Shown one piece after another: positions 34,054 to 41,566 of a DNA stretch of 64,000 nucleotides (positions within the stretch are counted from its first letter, which is position 1; each line of letters starts with the position of its first letter). Location: assembly GCF_030160835.1 (NCBI RefSeq), contig NZ_BSPC01000066.1:212697-276696 (forward strand). The letters run 5' to 3'. The position numbers and the translations under genes were made by a program. This DNA is from Labrys miyagiensis. Lineage in GTDB: Bacteria > Pseudomonadota > Alphaproteobacteria > Rhizobiales > Labraceae. The notes under the pieces are model-generated. The model did not search any database. It worked only from the letters and a program-made list of their open reading frames with translations, and was not told the DNA's origin.

Positions 34054-35031
34054 ATGGCTTCGAAACTCGAGCAATTGCGCGCGATGACGGTTGTGGTCGC
34101 CGATACCGGCGATATCGAATCGATCAAGGCGGTGAAACCGGTGGACTGCACCACCAATCCCAGCCTGCTGCTCAAGGCCGCCGAGATGCCGGCCTATGAC
34201 CACATCATCGAAGAGGCCGTGAGCTGGGGGCGCAAGCACAGCGGCTCCCAGGAAGCGGTGGTCGCCGCCATCGCCGACCGCCTCGCCACCTCCTTCGGCT
34301 CCGAGCTAACCAAGCTCGTGCCTGGCCGCGTGTCAACCGAGGTCGATGCCGACCTTTCCTTCGACACCAAGGCGACCATCGCCAAGGCCCATGCCATCAT
34401 CGCCGACTACAAGTCGCGCGGCATTTCGCATGATCGCATCCTGATCAAGATCGCCTCGACCTGGGAAGGCATCCGCGCCGCCGAGGAACTGCAGAAGGAG
34501 GGTATCGACTGCAACCTCACTTTGCTGTTCTCGCAGGCCCAGGCGATCGCCTGCGGCGACGCCGGCGTGTTCCTGATTTCACCCTTCGTCGGCCGCATCC
34601 TCGATTGGCACGTCAAGAATGATGGCCGCACCTTCACGCCGGAAGAAGATCCGGGCGTCATCTCGGTGCGCAGCATCTATGCCGACTACAAGGCTCGCGG
34701 CGTCAAGACCGTGGTGATGGGCGCCTCCTTCCGCTCCACCGGCGAAATCGAAGCGCTGGCCGGCTGCGACCGCCTCACCATCGCGCCGAACCTCCTGCAG
34801 GCGTTGGAAGCCGACCAGGGCACGCTGGAGCGCAAGCTCTCGCCGGACGGGCATCTCTCCAAGCCGACCACTGGCAAGATCGACGAGCGCGCCTTCCGCT
34901 GGGCCATGAACCAAGACGCCATGGCGACCGAGAAGCTTGCGGAAGGAATCCGCGGTTTCGCCAAGGATCTGGGCAAACTGCGCACGCTCATCGCCAAGCG
35001 CGTCGAAGGGGCAGCCCAAGCCGCCGCCTGA
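34054..35031 (+). CDS. tal: Transaldolase (TalB type)
   Basis: This is a pentose-phosphate-pathway enzyme that moves a dihydroxyacetone unit between sugar phosphates. It is 325 residues from the ATG at 34054; the frame opens earlier, inside the recQ promoter region, but homology begins at [20 protein letters not shown]. The landmark [13 protein letters not shown] and the Schiff-base lysine in [20 protein letters not shown] are present, plus [21 protein letters not shown] and [11 protein letters not shown]. Length is that of classic subfamily TalB rather than short TalC. The next gene is 11 bases on. Confidence 0.95.
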   Translation: MASKLEQLRAMTVVVADTGDIESIKAVKPVDCTTNPSLLLKAAEMPAYDHIIEEAVSWGRKHSGSQEAVVAAIADRLATSFGSELTKLVPGRVSTEVDADLSFDTKATIAKAHAIIADYKSRGISHDRILIKIASTWEGIRAAEELQKEGIDCNLTLLFSQAQAIACGDAGVFLISPFVGRILDWHVKNDGRTFTPEEDPGVISVRSIYADYKARGVKTVVMGASFRSTGEIEALAGCDRLTIAPNLLQALEADQGTLERKLSPDGHLSKPTTGKIDERAFRWAMNQDAMATEKLAEGIRGFAKDLGKLRTLIAKRVEGAAQAAA

Positions 35032-35042
35032 TCGATAAGGCA

Positions 35043-35525
35043 TTGAGTCGCGCCTTCACGCGCGACGGACAGGAAGGGGAGGACGCCCATGTCCTTCCCG
35101 AAAGGCCCGTCAGCACCGAACGCAATTTCGTCACCGCGCGCGGCCTGGCCCTGATCGAAAAGGATCTGCGCCAGGCCCGCAACGCCTTCGCTGCCGCCGA
35201 GGCCGCGGGCGACCGCATCGCCATGGGCAATGCCTCCCGCGACATCCGCTATTGGGCGGCACGCCGTGCCTCGGCCGAGCTGGTCGCGCCCGCCTCGCCC
35301 GCTGCCGGCATCCGCTTCGGCATGGCCGTGACGCTCACTTATGCCGATGGGCACGAGAAGACTTGGCGCATTGTCGGCGAAGACGAGGCGGAAGCCTCTG
35401 CCGGGCGCATCAGCCACGCCTCGCCGCTGGCGAGAGCCCTGTTCGGCAAGGAGATCGGCGAGGACGTGAAGGTCGGCCCCCAGGGTGCGGAGATCGTTGG
35501 GATCGACGTGACGCCGGAGGGCTAA
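35043..35525 (+). CDS. GreA/GreB-family transcription elongation factor
   Basis: This is a 160-residue protein in the GreA/GreB family, which rescue backtracked RNA polymerase. A TTG at 35043 begins MSRAFTRDG, the N-terminus known for this subgroup, so I keep it although the ribosome site is weak. The helical hairpin (TARGLALIEKDLRQARNAFAA) seems shortened, and the C-terminal FKBP-like domain is present (FGMAVTLTYADGHEKTWRIV; RISHASPLARALFGKEIGED). The acidic tip is not clearly conserved, so catalytic cleavage stimulation is uncertain. It follows tal by 11 bases and ends at a large inverted repeat. Confidence 0.85.
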   Translation: MSRAFTRDGQEGEDAHVLPERPVSTERNFVTARGLALIEKDLRQARNAFAAAEAAGDRIAMGNASRDIRYWAARRASAELVAPASPAAGIRFGMAVTLTYADGHEKTWRIVGEDEAEASAGRISHASPLARALFGKEIGEDVKVGPQGAEIVGIDVTPEG

Positions 35526-35529
35526 TCCC

Positions 35530-35740
35530 GGGAGCGCGGACGTCCGACGACACTCAAGAGAGTGTCGGACGATCCGCTCTTGAACTACGCCTATATGGAA
35601 GAGGGCACCGCCCGGGTCACCGGCGGTGCTCTTTTTGCGCTTTGCCCTCGCGCGAGCGTCCCGGATCTTCCTGAAACGCTATCGTTTCGAGAGCGGATCG
35701 TCCGACACTCTCTTGAGTGTCGTCGAACGTCCGCGCTCCC
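35530..35740. repeat. 51-bp inverted repeat element filling a convergent intergenic space
   Basis: The left arm 35530-35580 and right arm 35690-35740 are reverse complements with a single mismatch over 51 bases. Each arm holds its own hairpin (GACACTC/GAGTGTC). The 109-base spacer contains a terminator-like stem. It fits exactly between the stop codons of the Gre-like and LysE genes. The tip GGGAGCGCGGACGTCC recurs at 60349 and 63903. Confidence 0.8.
35602..35636 (+). terminator. Terminator inside the inverted-repeat spacer
   Basis: CACCGCC and GGCGGTG arms plus an outer G/C pair are followed by CTTTTT, a reasonable rho-independent terminator for the tal/Gre-like transcript. Confidence 0.6.
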
Positions 35741-35742
35741 AG

Positions 35743-36378
35743 TCATTGCGGCCCCTGGGCCAGTGCCAGCCTTGCGGCGAAGCCGAGCAGCAGGCTGGTG
35801 AAGACCCAGCGCTGGGCAGTCGCGGCCTTGCGGTGGCGGGCGAGGAAGCGGCCGAGGGTCGAGCCGGCCAGGGCGTAGAAGCAGTCGAAGCCGATGCCGA
35901 CCGCGACCAGGATGGCGCCGAGCAGCAGGAACTGGCCGCCGACAGTGCCAAGCTCGGGATGGATGAATTGCGGCAGCAGCACCGAGCAGAACAGCAGCGC
36001 CTTGGGGTTGGAGATATTGGTGACGAGGCCGCGCAGGATCGCATGGGCATAGCCGTGCGGCCTAATGTCCCGCGCCGCGCCCGTGAGGTCCGGCGTCAGC
36101 GATGAAGCCCGGAAGATGCTGATGCCGATCCAGATAAGATAGGCGACGCCGAAGATCCGCACGATCTCGAAGGCCCAGGCGGCGGTTTTCAAAAGCGCGG
36201 CCAGTCCGAGAACGGCCAGCGTCACATGTGCCGCGCGTGCCAGAGCGAGGCCGATGACGGTGGCCAGCGCATGGTTCCGGCCCTGCCGCGCTCCCGTATC
36301 GAGCAGCAGGATCATATCCGGTCCGGGAACGAGATAGGCCACCGTCAGGGCCCCGATGAAGATCCACAGATCCGCCAT
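35743..36378 (-). CDS. LysE/RhtB-family amino-acid exporter
   Basis: This is a 211-residue inner-membrane protein with six predicted helices and the RhtB-family opening IFIGALTVAYLVPGPDMILL, including the PGPD motif. GRNHALATVIGLALARAAHV and NISNPKALLFCSVLLPQF (the NPK motif) are also typical. These proteins export amino acids or related metabolites. It is divergent from a Lrp/AsnC regulator 133 bases away, the usual pairing in which the regulator senses the exported amino acid and controls the exporter. The substrate cannot be told. Confidence 0.9.
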   Translation of the reverse strand: MADLWIFIGALTVAYLVPGPDMILLLDTGARQGRNHALATVIGLALARAAHVTLAVLGLAALLKTAAWAFEIVRIFGVAYLIWIGISIFRASSLTPDLTGAARDIRPHGYAHAILRGLVTNISNPKALLFCSVLLPQFIHPELGTVGGQFLLLGAILVAVGIGFDCFYALAGSTLGRFLARHRKAATAQRWVFTSLLLGFAARLALAQGPQ

Positions 36379-36511
36379 GTCATCCTCCAGTGATTATCAT
36401 GTCCGAATTGAAATCTACCCCCTGGAGGCAGGGCACGTCCTTGCGTATTATATCAAGAAAATATGCTGTATTGGCACAAACAACCAATAGGGCTGATCAT
36501 GGAGCGTCATC

Positions 36512-37003
36512 ATGCCAAGATTGAAACTGGACGCCATCGACAGGCGGATTCTCGCTGCCCTGCAGCGCGACGCGCGGCTGACCAATGTGCAGCTTGCCGA
36601 GGAGGTGGGCCTGTCGCCCTCGCCGTGCCTGCGTCGTGTGCGGCTCCTGGAAGAGGCCGGCGTGATCGACAGCTACCGCACTTTGCTCAGCCGCGAGAAG
36701 ATAGGTCTGGGGCTCACGGTGTTCGTCAGCGTCAAGGTGGAGCGGCATCGCGACGACACGGCCGAGAAGTTCCGGCAGGCGGTACTCGCTTTGCCGGAAC
36801 TGATCTCCTGTCACCTTGTCTCGGGCGAAGCGGATTTCTTGCTGCAGGTGGCGGTGCCGGACCTTGCGGGCTATGAACGATTGCTTATCGGAAAGCTGCT
36901 CAAGCTGCCGGGTGTGACGGATATCCGCAGCAATTTCGCCATCCAGACCGTCAAGGCCCACGGACCGCTGCCGCTCGATCATTTCGGAGAATCGGAAGGC
37001 TGA
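36512..37003 (+). CDS. Lrp/AsnC-family transcriptional regulator
   Basis: This is a 163-residue regulator. The ATG at 36512 follows GGAGCGTCATC. The N-terminal HTH (LDAIDRRILAALQRDARLTN, then VQLAEEVGLSPSPCLRRVRL) and the C-terminal RAM/ligand domain (GLTVFVSVKVERHRDD, ISCHLVSGEADFLLQVAVPD, LLKLPGVTDIRSNFAIQTVK) are complete, so it likely forms octamers that sense an amino acid. It is divergently arranged with the LysE-type exporter, which is its probable target. Confidence 0.93.
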   Translation: MPRLKLDAIDRRILAALQRDARLTNVQLAEEVGLSPSPCLRRVRLLEEAGVIDSYRTLLSREKIGLGLTVFVSVKVERHRDDTAEKFRQAVLALPELISCHLVSGEADFLLQVAVPDLAGYERLLIGKLLKLPGVTDIRSNFAIQTVKAHGPLPLDHFGESEG

Positions 37004-37058
37004 ATAGTGGGGGGACGCGCATGAGCGTTAACTTTGCAGCCCGGGAGTTGAGGCATAG

Positions 37059-37146
37059 CCGTCATTGGGAGCGAAGCGAAGCAATCCAGGGGCCAAAGGG
37101 CGGTGTCTGCCGCCTCTGGATTGCTTCGCTTCGCTCGCAATGACGG
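37059..37146. repeat. Inverted repeat element (AGCGAAGCGAAGCAATCC type)
   Basis: Arms of 31 bases (37059-37089 and 37116-37146) are reverse complements except for one position. The sequence is of the widespread class in alphaproteobacteria with a core AGCGAAGCGAAGCAATCC. It lies between the Lrp gene and the 3' end of the monooxygenase gene. Confidence 0.75.
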
Positions 37147-37200
37147 TGTTTCTCCCGCCCTCATCGACCAAAGTTAGCGCCTATGTGGGGACCCGCCTGA

Positions 37201-38658
37201 TCAGGCGAACGCCTTGAGATAGGCTTCCCCCTTGTTCCATTCGTTGCGGCGGGCCGAGAGGCCGATATAGCCGTCGGGTCTTATGATCAGCAACCGGCTC
37301 GCATTGGGCGGCCTGCGCGGGCTGGGTTCGAGAAGATCCGGGAAACGGGTGGCCAAGGCCGCGCCCTTGTCGGTGTCGGCGGTCATGAGCACCAGGCGCG
37401 GCCTGTTTCCGCTTCCGGGCGGCGGCCCGTCATAGTCTTCCGGGGCGAGACGGTTGCCGGCGCCCGGGCCGTCGGAAAGCGGACTGTCGGCATAGGCGAT
37501 GTCCGTCTCGCTCATCGTGCTGCTCAGCTTGTCCTGTACCGCGTGGAGACCGAGCAGGAAGCGAAGCGCCATGTTGCGGACGGCTTGCGCCGCGGGAGGC
37601 GACAGGGTCGCCATATCGGTCATCCGGCTGGCATTTTGCAGCACGAGCTTACCGACGGCGCTGCGCTCCGGACTGTAGCTGTCCAGCAGGGAGGGGCTGG
37701 CCTGGCCATGAACAACCATCGCGAGCTTCCAGGCGAGGTTGAAGGCGTCCTGCATGCCGGTGTTCATGCCCTGGCCGCCGGCGGGACTGTGGATATGGGC
37801 CGCATCGCCTGCCAGGAAGACCCGTCCCTGGCTGTAATTGGAGGCTTTGCGCTCGTTGATCCGGAAAGTTGTGAGCCAGACGGGATCGGTCACGCGAACG
37901 CCGGCGCCGCAGCGCTCATCCACCATGGCCTGCACATCGGCCAGCGTCGGATCCGGCCGCGGATTTTGTGGATCCGTCTTGCCGATGACCGCCACGATAC
38001 GGGCCCGTCCTCCTGGTATCGGAAATACCACCAGTGGACCCTTGCGATGCAGGAAGCTGGCGACCTCGTCAGTCGCCGGCGCTCCCTCGCCGTCGAGGCG
38101 GATATCGGCGAGCATCCAGTCATCGCCCTGCGCCGAGCCATGGAACTCGACGCGCAGCCCGTGCCGGACGGCGCTGTGAGCGCCGTCGCATCCGATCAGC
38201 CAGGGCGTGGACAGCACCTCCTCCCGCCCGTCGATATGGCGCAGGCGCGCTTCGACGTGATCGGCCTGCTGCGAAAAGGAGACGAGTTCGAGCTGGCGTT
38301 CGATGGTCACGCCAAGGCTGGAGAGATGGGCAGTCAGGAGCCGCTCGGTCTCGCTCTGCGGGATCATCAGCGCGAAATTATAGGGACTGGCGATATGATC
38401 GAAGCGGGCGCGGCCGAGAAGCGTGCCGCCGCTGCGGATGGCTCCGCCATGGGCGCGCAGCCCGGCGTCGAGAAAAGCAAGAGAAGCTCCGGCGCGATCC
38501 AGGAGTTCGAGGGTGCGGCTCCAGATCACCAGGGCCTTGGACGTCTGGGTCGGATGCTCGGCGCGGTCGATGATGCGGACCGCCAAACCGTAACGCACGA
38601 ATTCGGCGGCCATGGTCAGCCCCACGGGGCCTGCGCCGACAATCAGAATATCCGCCAT
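37201..38658 (-). CDS. FAD-dependent aromatic-ring monooxygenase
   Basis: This is a 485-residue class A flavoprotein hydroxylase of the PheA/TfdB/MhpA kind, using NAD(P)H and O2 on aromatic compounds. The ATG at 38656-38658 (GGAGCGG upstream) directly begins the Rossmann fold ILIVGAGPVGLTMAAEF (GxGxxG). The second FAD/NADPH motif is IGCDGAHSAVRHGL, and the third is FLAGDAAHIHSPAGGQGMNT. A C-terminal thioredoxin-like part is suggested by ASRLLIIRPDGYIGL. The substrate cannot be told from the sequence. No other aromatic-degradation gene is adjacent. Confidence 0.88.
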   Translation of the reverse strand: MADILIVGAGPVGLTMAAEFVRYGLAVRIIDRAEHPTQTSKALVIWSRTLELLDRAGASLAFLDAGLRAHGGAIRSGGTLLGRARFDHIASPYNFALMIPQSETERLLTAHLSSLGVTIERQLELVSFSQQADHVEARLRHIDGREEVLSTPWLIGCDGAHSAVRHGLRVEFHGSAQGDDWMLADIRLDGEGAPATDEVASFLHRKGPLVVFPIPGGRARIVAVIGKTDPQNPRPDPTLADVQAMVDERCGAGVRVTDPVWLTTFRINERKASNYSQGRVFLAGDAAHIHSPAGGQGMNTGMQDAFNLAWKLAMVVHGQASPSLLDSYSPERSAVGKLVLQNASRMTDMATLSPPAAQAVRNMALRFLLGLHAVQDKLSSTMSETDIAYADSPLSDGPGAGNRLAPEDYDGPPPGSGNRPRLVLMTADTDKGAALATRFPDLLEPSPRRPPNASRLLIIRPDGYIGLSARRNEWNKGEAYLKAFA

Positions 38659-38768
38659 ATGTTCCGCTCCAGCCGGTAGCATGATAGTGACCGGTTTCCG
38701 GCTCTATCGCTAGAGCCGGACAGGAGAAAGACAAACTCGGCAGGTATGGCGAGATAGCCTCGGCGAGA

Positions 38769-38788
38769 GGGCGACCTTTCGGTCGCCC
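38769..38788 (-). terminator. Hairpin downstream of bfr
   Basis: GGGCGACC and GGTCGCCC arms with a TTTC/GAAA loop lie 9 bases past the bfr stop. A T-run is absent. Confidence 0.4.
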
Positions 38789-38796
38789 CACCGGAC

Positions 38797-39279
38797 TCAG
38801 TCTTCAGGGAAGCCGCCGAGATGGCTCTGCGAGTAGTTCTGGATGCCGATGCGCTCGATGAGGTCGAGCTGGGTCTCCAGGAAGTCGATATGGCCTTCCT
38901 CGTCCGTCATCAGCTCCTTGAACAAGTTCTCGGAGACGAAGTCCTTCACCGTGCGGCAATATTCGGCCGCTTCCTGATAGAGGGCGCGGGCCTCACGCTC
39001 GGCGGCGAGGTCGCATTCCAGCACTTCTTTCACCGTCTGGCCGATCCGGAGCGGATCGAGCGTCTGCATGTTGGGAAAGCCTTCGAGGAACAGGATGCGG
39101 GTGGTGAGCTTGTCTGCGTGCTGCATTTCCTCGATCGATTCGGCGCGCCACTTCTTGGCCAAGCCCAGCAGGCCCCAATTGTCGAAGATGCGGTAATGCA
39201 GCCAGTATTGATTGATCGCGGTCAGCTCGCTGCGCAGCGCCTTGTTCAGATAATCGATGACCTTCTTGTCGCCCTTCAT
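38797..39279 (-). CDS. bfr: Bacterioferritin
   Basis: This is a heme-containing iron storage protein that forms a 24-mer shell. It is 160 residues. The ferroxidase ligands are all visible: Glu18, Glu51 and His54 ([11 protein letters not shown]), Glu94, Glu127 and His130 ([11 protein letters not shown]). Met52, which ligates the inter-subunit heme, is present in EEMQH. The start at 39279 is preceded by GGAGAAACGCTCCC context. It is divergent from bfd, whose product helps to release iron. The shared 264-base region contains two Irr-type boxes. Confidence 0.97.
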   Translation of the reverse strand: MKGDKKVIDYLNKALRSELTAINQYWLHYRIFDNWGLLGLAKKWRAESIEEMQHADKLTTRILFLEGFPNMQTLDPLRIGQTVKEVLECDLAAEREARALYQEAAEYCRTVKDFVSENLFKELMTDEEGHIDFLETQLDLIERIGIQNYSQSHLGGFPED

Positions 39280-39318
39280 GGGAGCGTTTCTCCTACTTGA
39301 ATTGAATAGCTCTAAACT

Positions 39319-39332
39319 AGAATAATTCTAAA
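39319..39332 (-). promoter_or_regulatory. Irr box (iron control element) before bfr
   Basis: Read on the minus strand this is TTTAGAATTATTCT, close to the ICE/Irr motif TTTAGAA-N3-TTCTAAA. It lies 40 bases before the bfr start. Irr is a Fur-family regulator of Hyphomicrobiales and Rhodobacterales that represses iron storage when iron is scarce. Confidence 0.6.
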
Positions 39333-39414
39333 GGATGACAAGAGAGAAAAATCTGGTGTCCACAGAGGCTGAAACATGGTGGCGCGGTGGCGAAATCCGG
39401 GCAGGAGCGATGCA

Positions 39415-39434
39415 GTTTAGTGTTGTTCTAAACT
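39415..39434 (+). promoter_or_regulatory. Second Irr-type box, bfd side
   Basis: The sequence GTTTAGTGTTGTTCTAAACT is an imperfect palindrome with the TTTAG/TTCTAAA ends of the ICE motif. It is 110 bases upstream of bfd. The pair of boxes could set joint iron control of bfr and bfd. Confidence 0.55.
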
Positions 39435-39543
39435 ACTGATTTATAACAATTCTATTGTTTCATGGGGCCATTGACAACGAGCCCGCTTGCGTACAAATCA
39501 AATCCAGTCATTGCCTTTGGCCGAACCCCAAGATCGTTTTCAG

Positions 39544-39819
39544 ATGATCGTTTGCTCCTGCCGCGTTTTGACCGATGGGGACTTCGCCAGCACCCTCGCC
39601 AGCGAGGATCCCGGCTGTCCGCGTTCGGCCGCCGATGCCTATCGCTGCCTCGGCTGCGGCCCGGAATGCGGGCGCTGCCTGATCACGGTCCGGCAGATCC
39701 TTGCCGATGCACGCGCCGCCGCGCGCTGCCATGACTGTGCCGAGACTGATTGCGCCCTGCACGGGATTGCCGTGGAAGTCGCCAATAGCGATGTTCCCTA
39801 CTTCGACGCTGCTGAATAG
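39544..39819 (+). CDS. bfd: Bacterioferritin-associated ferredoxin (Bfd-like)
   Basis: Bfd passes electrons to bacterioferritin to release stored iron. The ATG at 39544 begins the conserved MIVCSCRVLTDGDF; upstream in-frame starts have no support. The 91-residue protein has Cys4 and Cys6, then CLGCGPECGRCLIT with Cys35, 38, 42 and 45, consistent with the CxC...CxxC [2Fe-2S] pattern. A C-terminal extension with further cysteines (CHDCAETDC) is unusual and could bind metal. It is divergent from bfr and shares its iron boxes. Confidence 0.88.
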   Translation: MIVCSCRVLTDGDFASTLASEDPGCPRSAADAYRCLGCGPECGRCLITVRQILADARAAARCHDCAETDCALHGIAVEVANSDVPYFDAAE

Positions 39820-39905
39820 CAACCTACCCAGTAACCGGTCCGCACGATTGCGTTTGCCGGAACAATCGCCACAATTATGCCGCGCGTTGTCTGCATAGGC
39901 GATTC

Positions 39906-40409
39906 ATGCCCCGAAGCGGTGACCAGGAAGTTCGCAACGGCCTAGCCGCGCATTTGACGGGGCTGTGGCGCTTTGGCCTCGTGCTCTCGGGCAGCGGCCA
40001 GATCGCCGAGGAGCTGGTACAGGCCACCTGCCTGCGTGCGCTGGAGAAGGCTCGCCAGTTCGAACCGGGCACGCGGCTCGACCGCTGGCTGTTTTCCATC
40101 GAGCGTTCGATCTGGCTCAATGACATCCGCGCCAACAGGGTGCGCAACCCCGTCGAACTCGAGGAAGCCGAGTCCGTACTGGTTTTCGACGGGGAGGAGA
40201 AATTCCAGACGAATATTTTGGCCGCTCAGGTGTTGAAAGAGGTGCAGGCGCTGCCGTCAGCCCTGCGGGAGACCGTTTTCTTGGTCTATGGGGAGGGGCT
40301 CAGCTATGCCGAAGCCGCGCAGATGCTCTCGGTGCCGATTGGCACTGTCATGAGCCGGCTATCGTCGGCCCGTCTGAGGCTCGCCCATTTGAACAAGGAA
40401 GCGTCATGA
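39906..40409 (+). CDS. ECF-type RNA polymerase sigma factor
   Basis: This is a 167-residue sigma-70-family protein with region 2 (GQIAEELVQATCLRALEKAR; RLDRWLFSIERSIWLNDIRA) and region 4 (ALPSALRETVFLVYGEGLSY, then EAAQMLSVPIGTVMSRLSSA). No extra domain is present. It overlaps the following anti-sigma gene by four bases (ATGA), so the pair works together. The signal and regulon are unknown. A weak GGAAC...CGTT pair lies just upstream but with the wrong spacing for an EcfG promoter. Confidence 0.9.
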   Translation: MPRSGDQEVRNGLAAHLTGLWRFGLVLSGSGQIAEELVQATCLRALEKARQFEPGTRLDRWLFSIERSIWLNDIRANRVRNPVELEEAESVLVFDGEEKFQTNILAAQVLKEVQALPSALRETVFLVYGEGLSYAEAAQMLSVPIGTVMSRLSSARLRLAHLNKEAS

Positions 40410-41239
40410 GCACGGAAGATATGGGACTCGAAGACGCCACCTTGATCGCTTTTCTCGACGGCACGCTGCCGGCGAAGGAGCAGGGCTTGCTTGAACGCCG
40501 CCTCGCTGCGGATGCCGGCCTGAAGGCGCGGCTCGAGGCGCTGGCCGCCGGCTCGCGGCCCTTCCGCGAGAGCTACGAGGCCCTGAACGCCCACGCTCCC
40601 ACGGCGCGGCTCGAAGCCATGCTGGCCAGGAGCCTGGAGGCCGTGCCGGCGCCGGTGGTGAACGACAACGACGCACGCTGGTCCTGGCGCCTGCCGCCGG
40701 CAGCGATCGCGGCCGGCCTCGCGCTTCTCCTGGTTGGCGCAGGCATTGGCCATTACGCGCCCGCGCAATGGTGGCCGCTCGGCGCGACCCAGGAGGCCGA
40801 CCAGGAGACGCCTGACGCCTGGCGCACCAAGGTCGCCCAATATTGGGGGCTGACGACGTCGCAGACCCTGCTCGAAATGCCTGGTGACACCGCCTCGACC
40901 GAGCGCGACCTCGCGGTGGCGACCAAACGCCTCGGCTTTCCTCTCACACCCCAGCAGGTCGCCCTGCCGGCGCAGGAGGTCAAGCGCGTCGAACTCTTCC
41001 ATTACGACAACGCGCCGCTGGTGGAGGTCGCCTATTTCGACGAGCTGAATGGCCCGATCGCCTTCTGCATCTTCGCCAACAATCCCGGCACGGTGACGCA
41101 GCCCGAGCTCGAGCAGCGCAAGGGCTTCAACGTGGTCTATTGGTCGGATGCCGAGCGCTCCTACATGGTGATCGGCCACGGGCCGGATGAGATCATGCTG
41201 AAGATTGGCGATATCCTGGCCAAGCAGGTGGCGGCGTGA
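40406..41239 (+). CDS. Membrane anti-sigma factor
   Basis: This is a 277-residue partner of the sigma factor. The N-terminal domain has the anti-sigma layout TLIAFLDGTLPAKEQGLLER with a helical bundle and no zinc HxxxCxxC motif. One membrane helix follows around residues 95-112 (PPAAIAAGLALLLVGAG). The periplasmic part (~160 residues) is unlike common anti-sigma sensors: it includes FHYDNAPLVEVAYFDE and GFNVVYWSDAERSYMVIG. A long tail outside the membrane suggests that an envelope signal frees the sigma factor. Confidence 0.85.
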   Translation: MSTEDMGLEDATLIAFLDGTLPAKEQGLLERRLAADAGLKARLEALAAGSRPFRESYEALNAHAPTARLEAMLARSLEAVPAPVVNDNDARWSWRLPPAAIAAGLALLLVGAGIGHYAPAQWWPLGATQEADQETPDAWRTKVAQYWGLTTSQTLLEMPGDTASTERDLAVATKRLGFPLTPQQVALPAQEVKRVELFHYDNAPLVEVAYFDELNGPIAFCIFANNPGTVTQPELEQRKGFNVVYWSDAERSYMVIGHGPDEIMLKIGDILAKQVAA

Positions 41240-41271
41240 GCCCGGCCGCTTCCTGACGGTTGGCAGGAAAG

Positions 41272-41381
41272 GGCGCGGGATCCCCTGGGACCGCAGGCGT
41301 CTCGCCTGCATCTTGGAAACGATGCGCTCGCAGGAGAGGAGATGCAGGCGAGACGCCTGCGGTCCCAGGGGATCCCGCGCC
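41272..41381. repeat. Perfect 42-bp inverted repeat element
   Basis: 41272-41313 and 41340-41381 are exact reverse complements, separated by 26 bases. Such a strong cruciform-forming element between the anti-sigma gene and preT may end transcription or be a REP-type mobile repeat. Its sequence is unrelated to the 35530 and 37059 elements. Confidence 0.8.
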
Positions 41382-41526
41382 AAGATCCGGAAATGTGCGA
41401 TAGCAGAAGCGATGACGCTCCTAGGGATCGGGAACTTCTGGCACAAAATCTGCTTGCCAAGCTCCTAGGCGAGGCAGATTCTCACTCTGGAATTTTTCCA
41501 AACACGATTGACAGCCGCGACCTCAT

Positions 41527-41542
41527 TTGATCAACTGGTAAA
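41527..41542. promoter_or_regulatory. Candidate RutR operator before preT
   Basis: TTGATCA-AC-TGGTAAA matches 12 of 14 palindrome positions of the RutR site TTGACCA-N2-TGGTCAA known from Escherichia coli. It lies 25 bases before the preT ATG and overlaps a possible -10 (TATACAC nearby). The rutR-like gene is at 47453-48091. Confidence 0.6.
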
Positions 41543-41566
41543 AAATTATACACACCAGAGGTTCCG

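Noticed and set aside
39859-39893. Possible EcfG-type promoter (GGAAC...CGTT) before the ECF sigma gene
   Set aside because: The gap between GGAAC and CGTT is about 21 bases, too long for the usual 16-17, so I do not call it.
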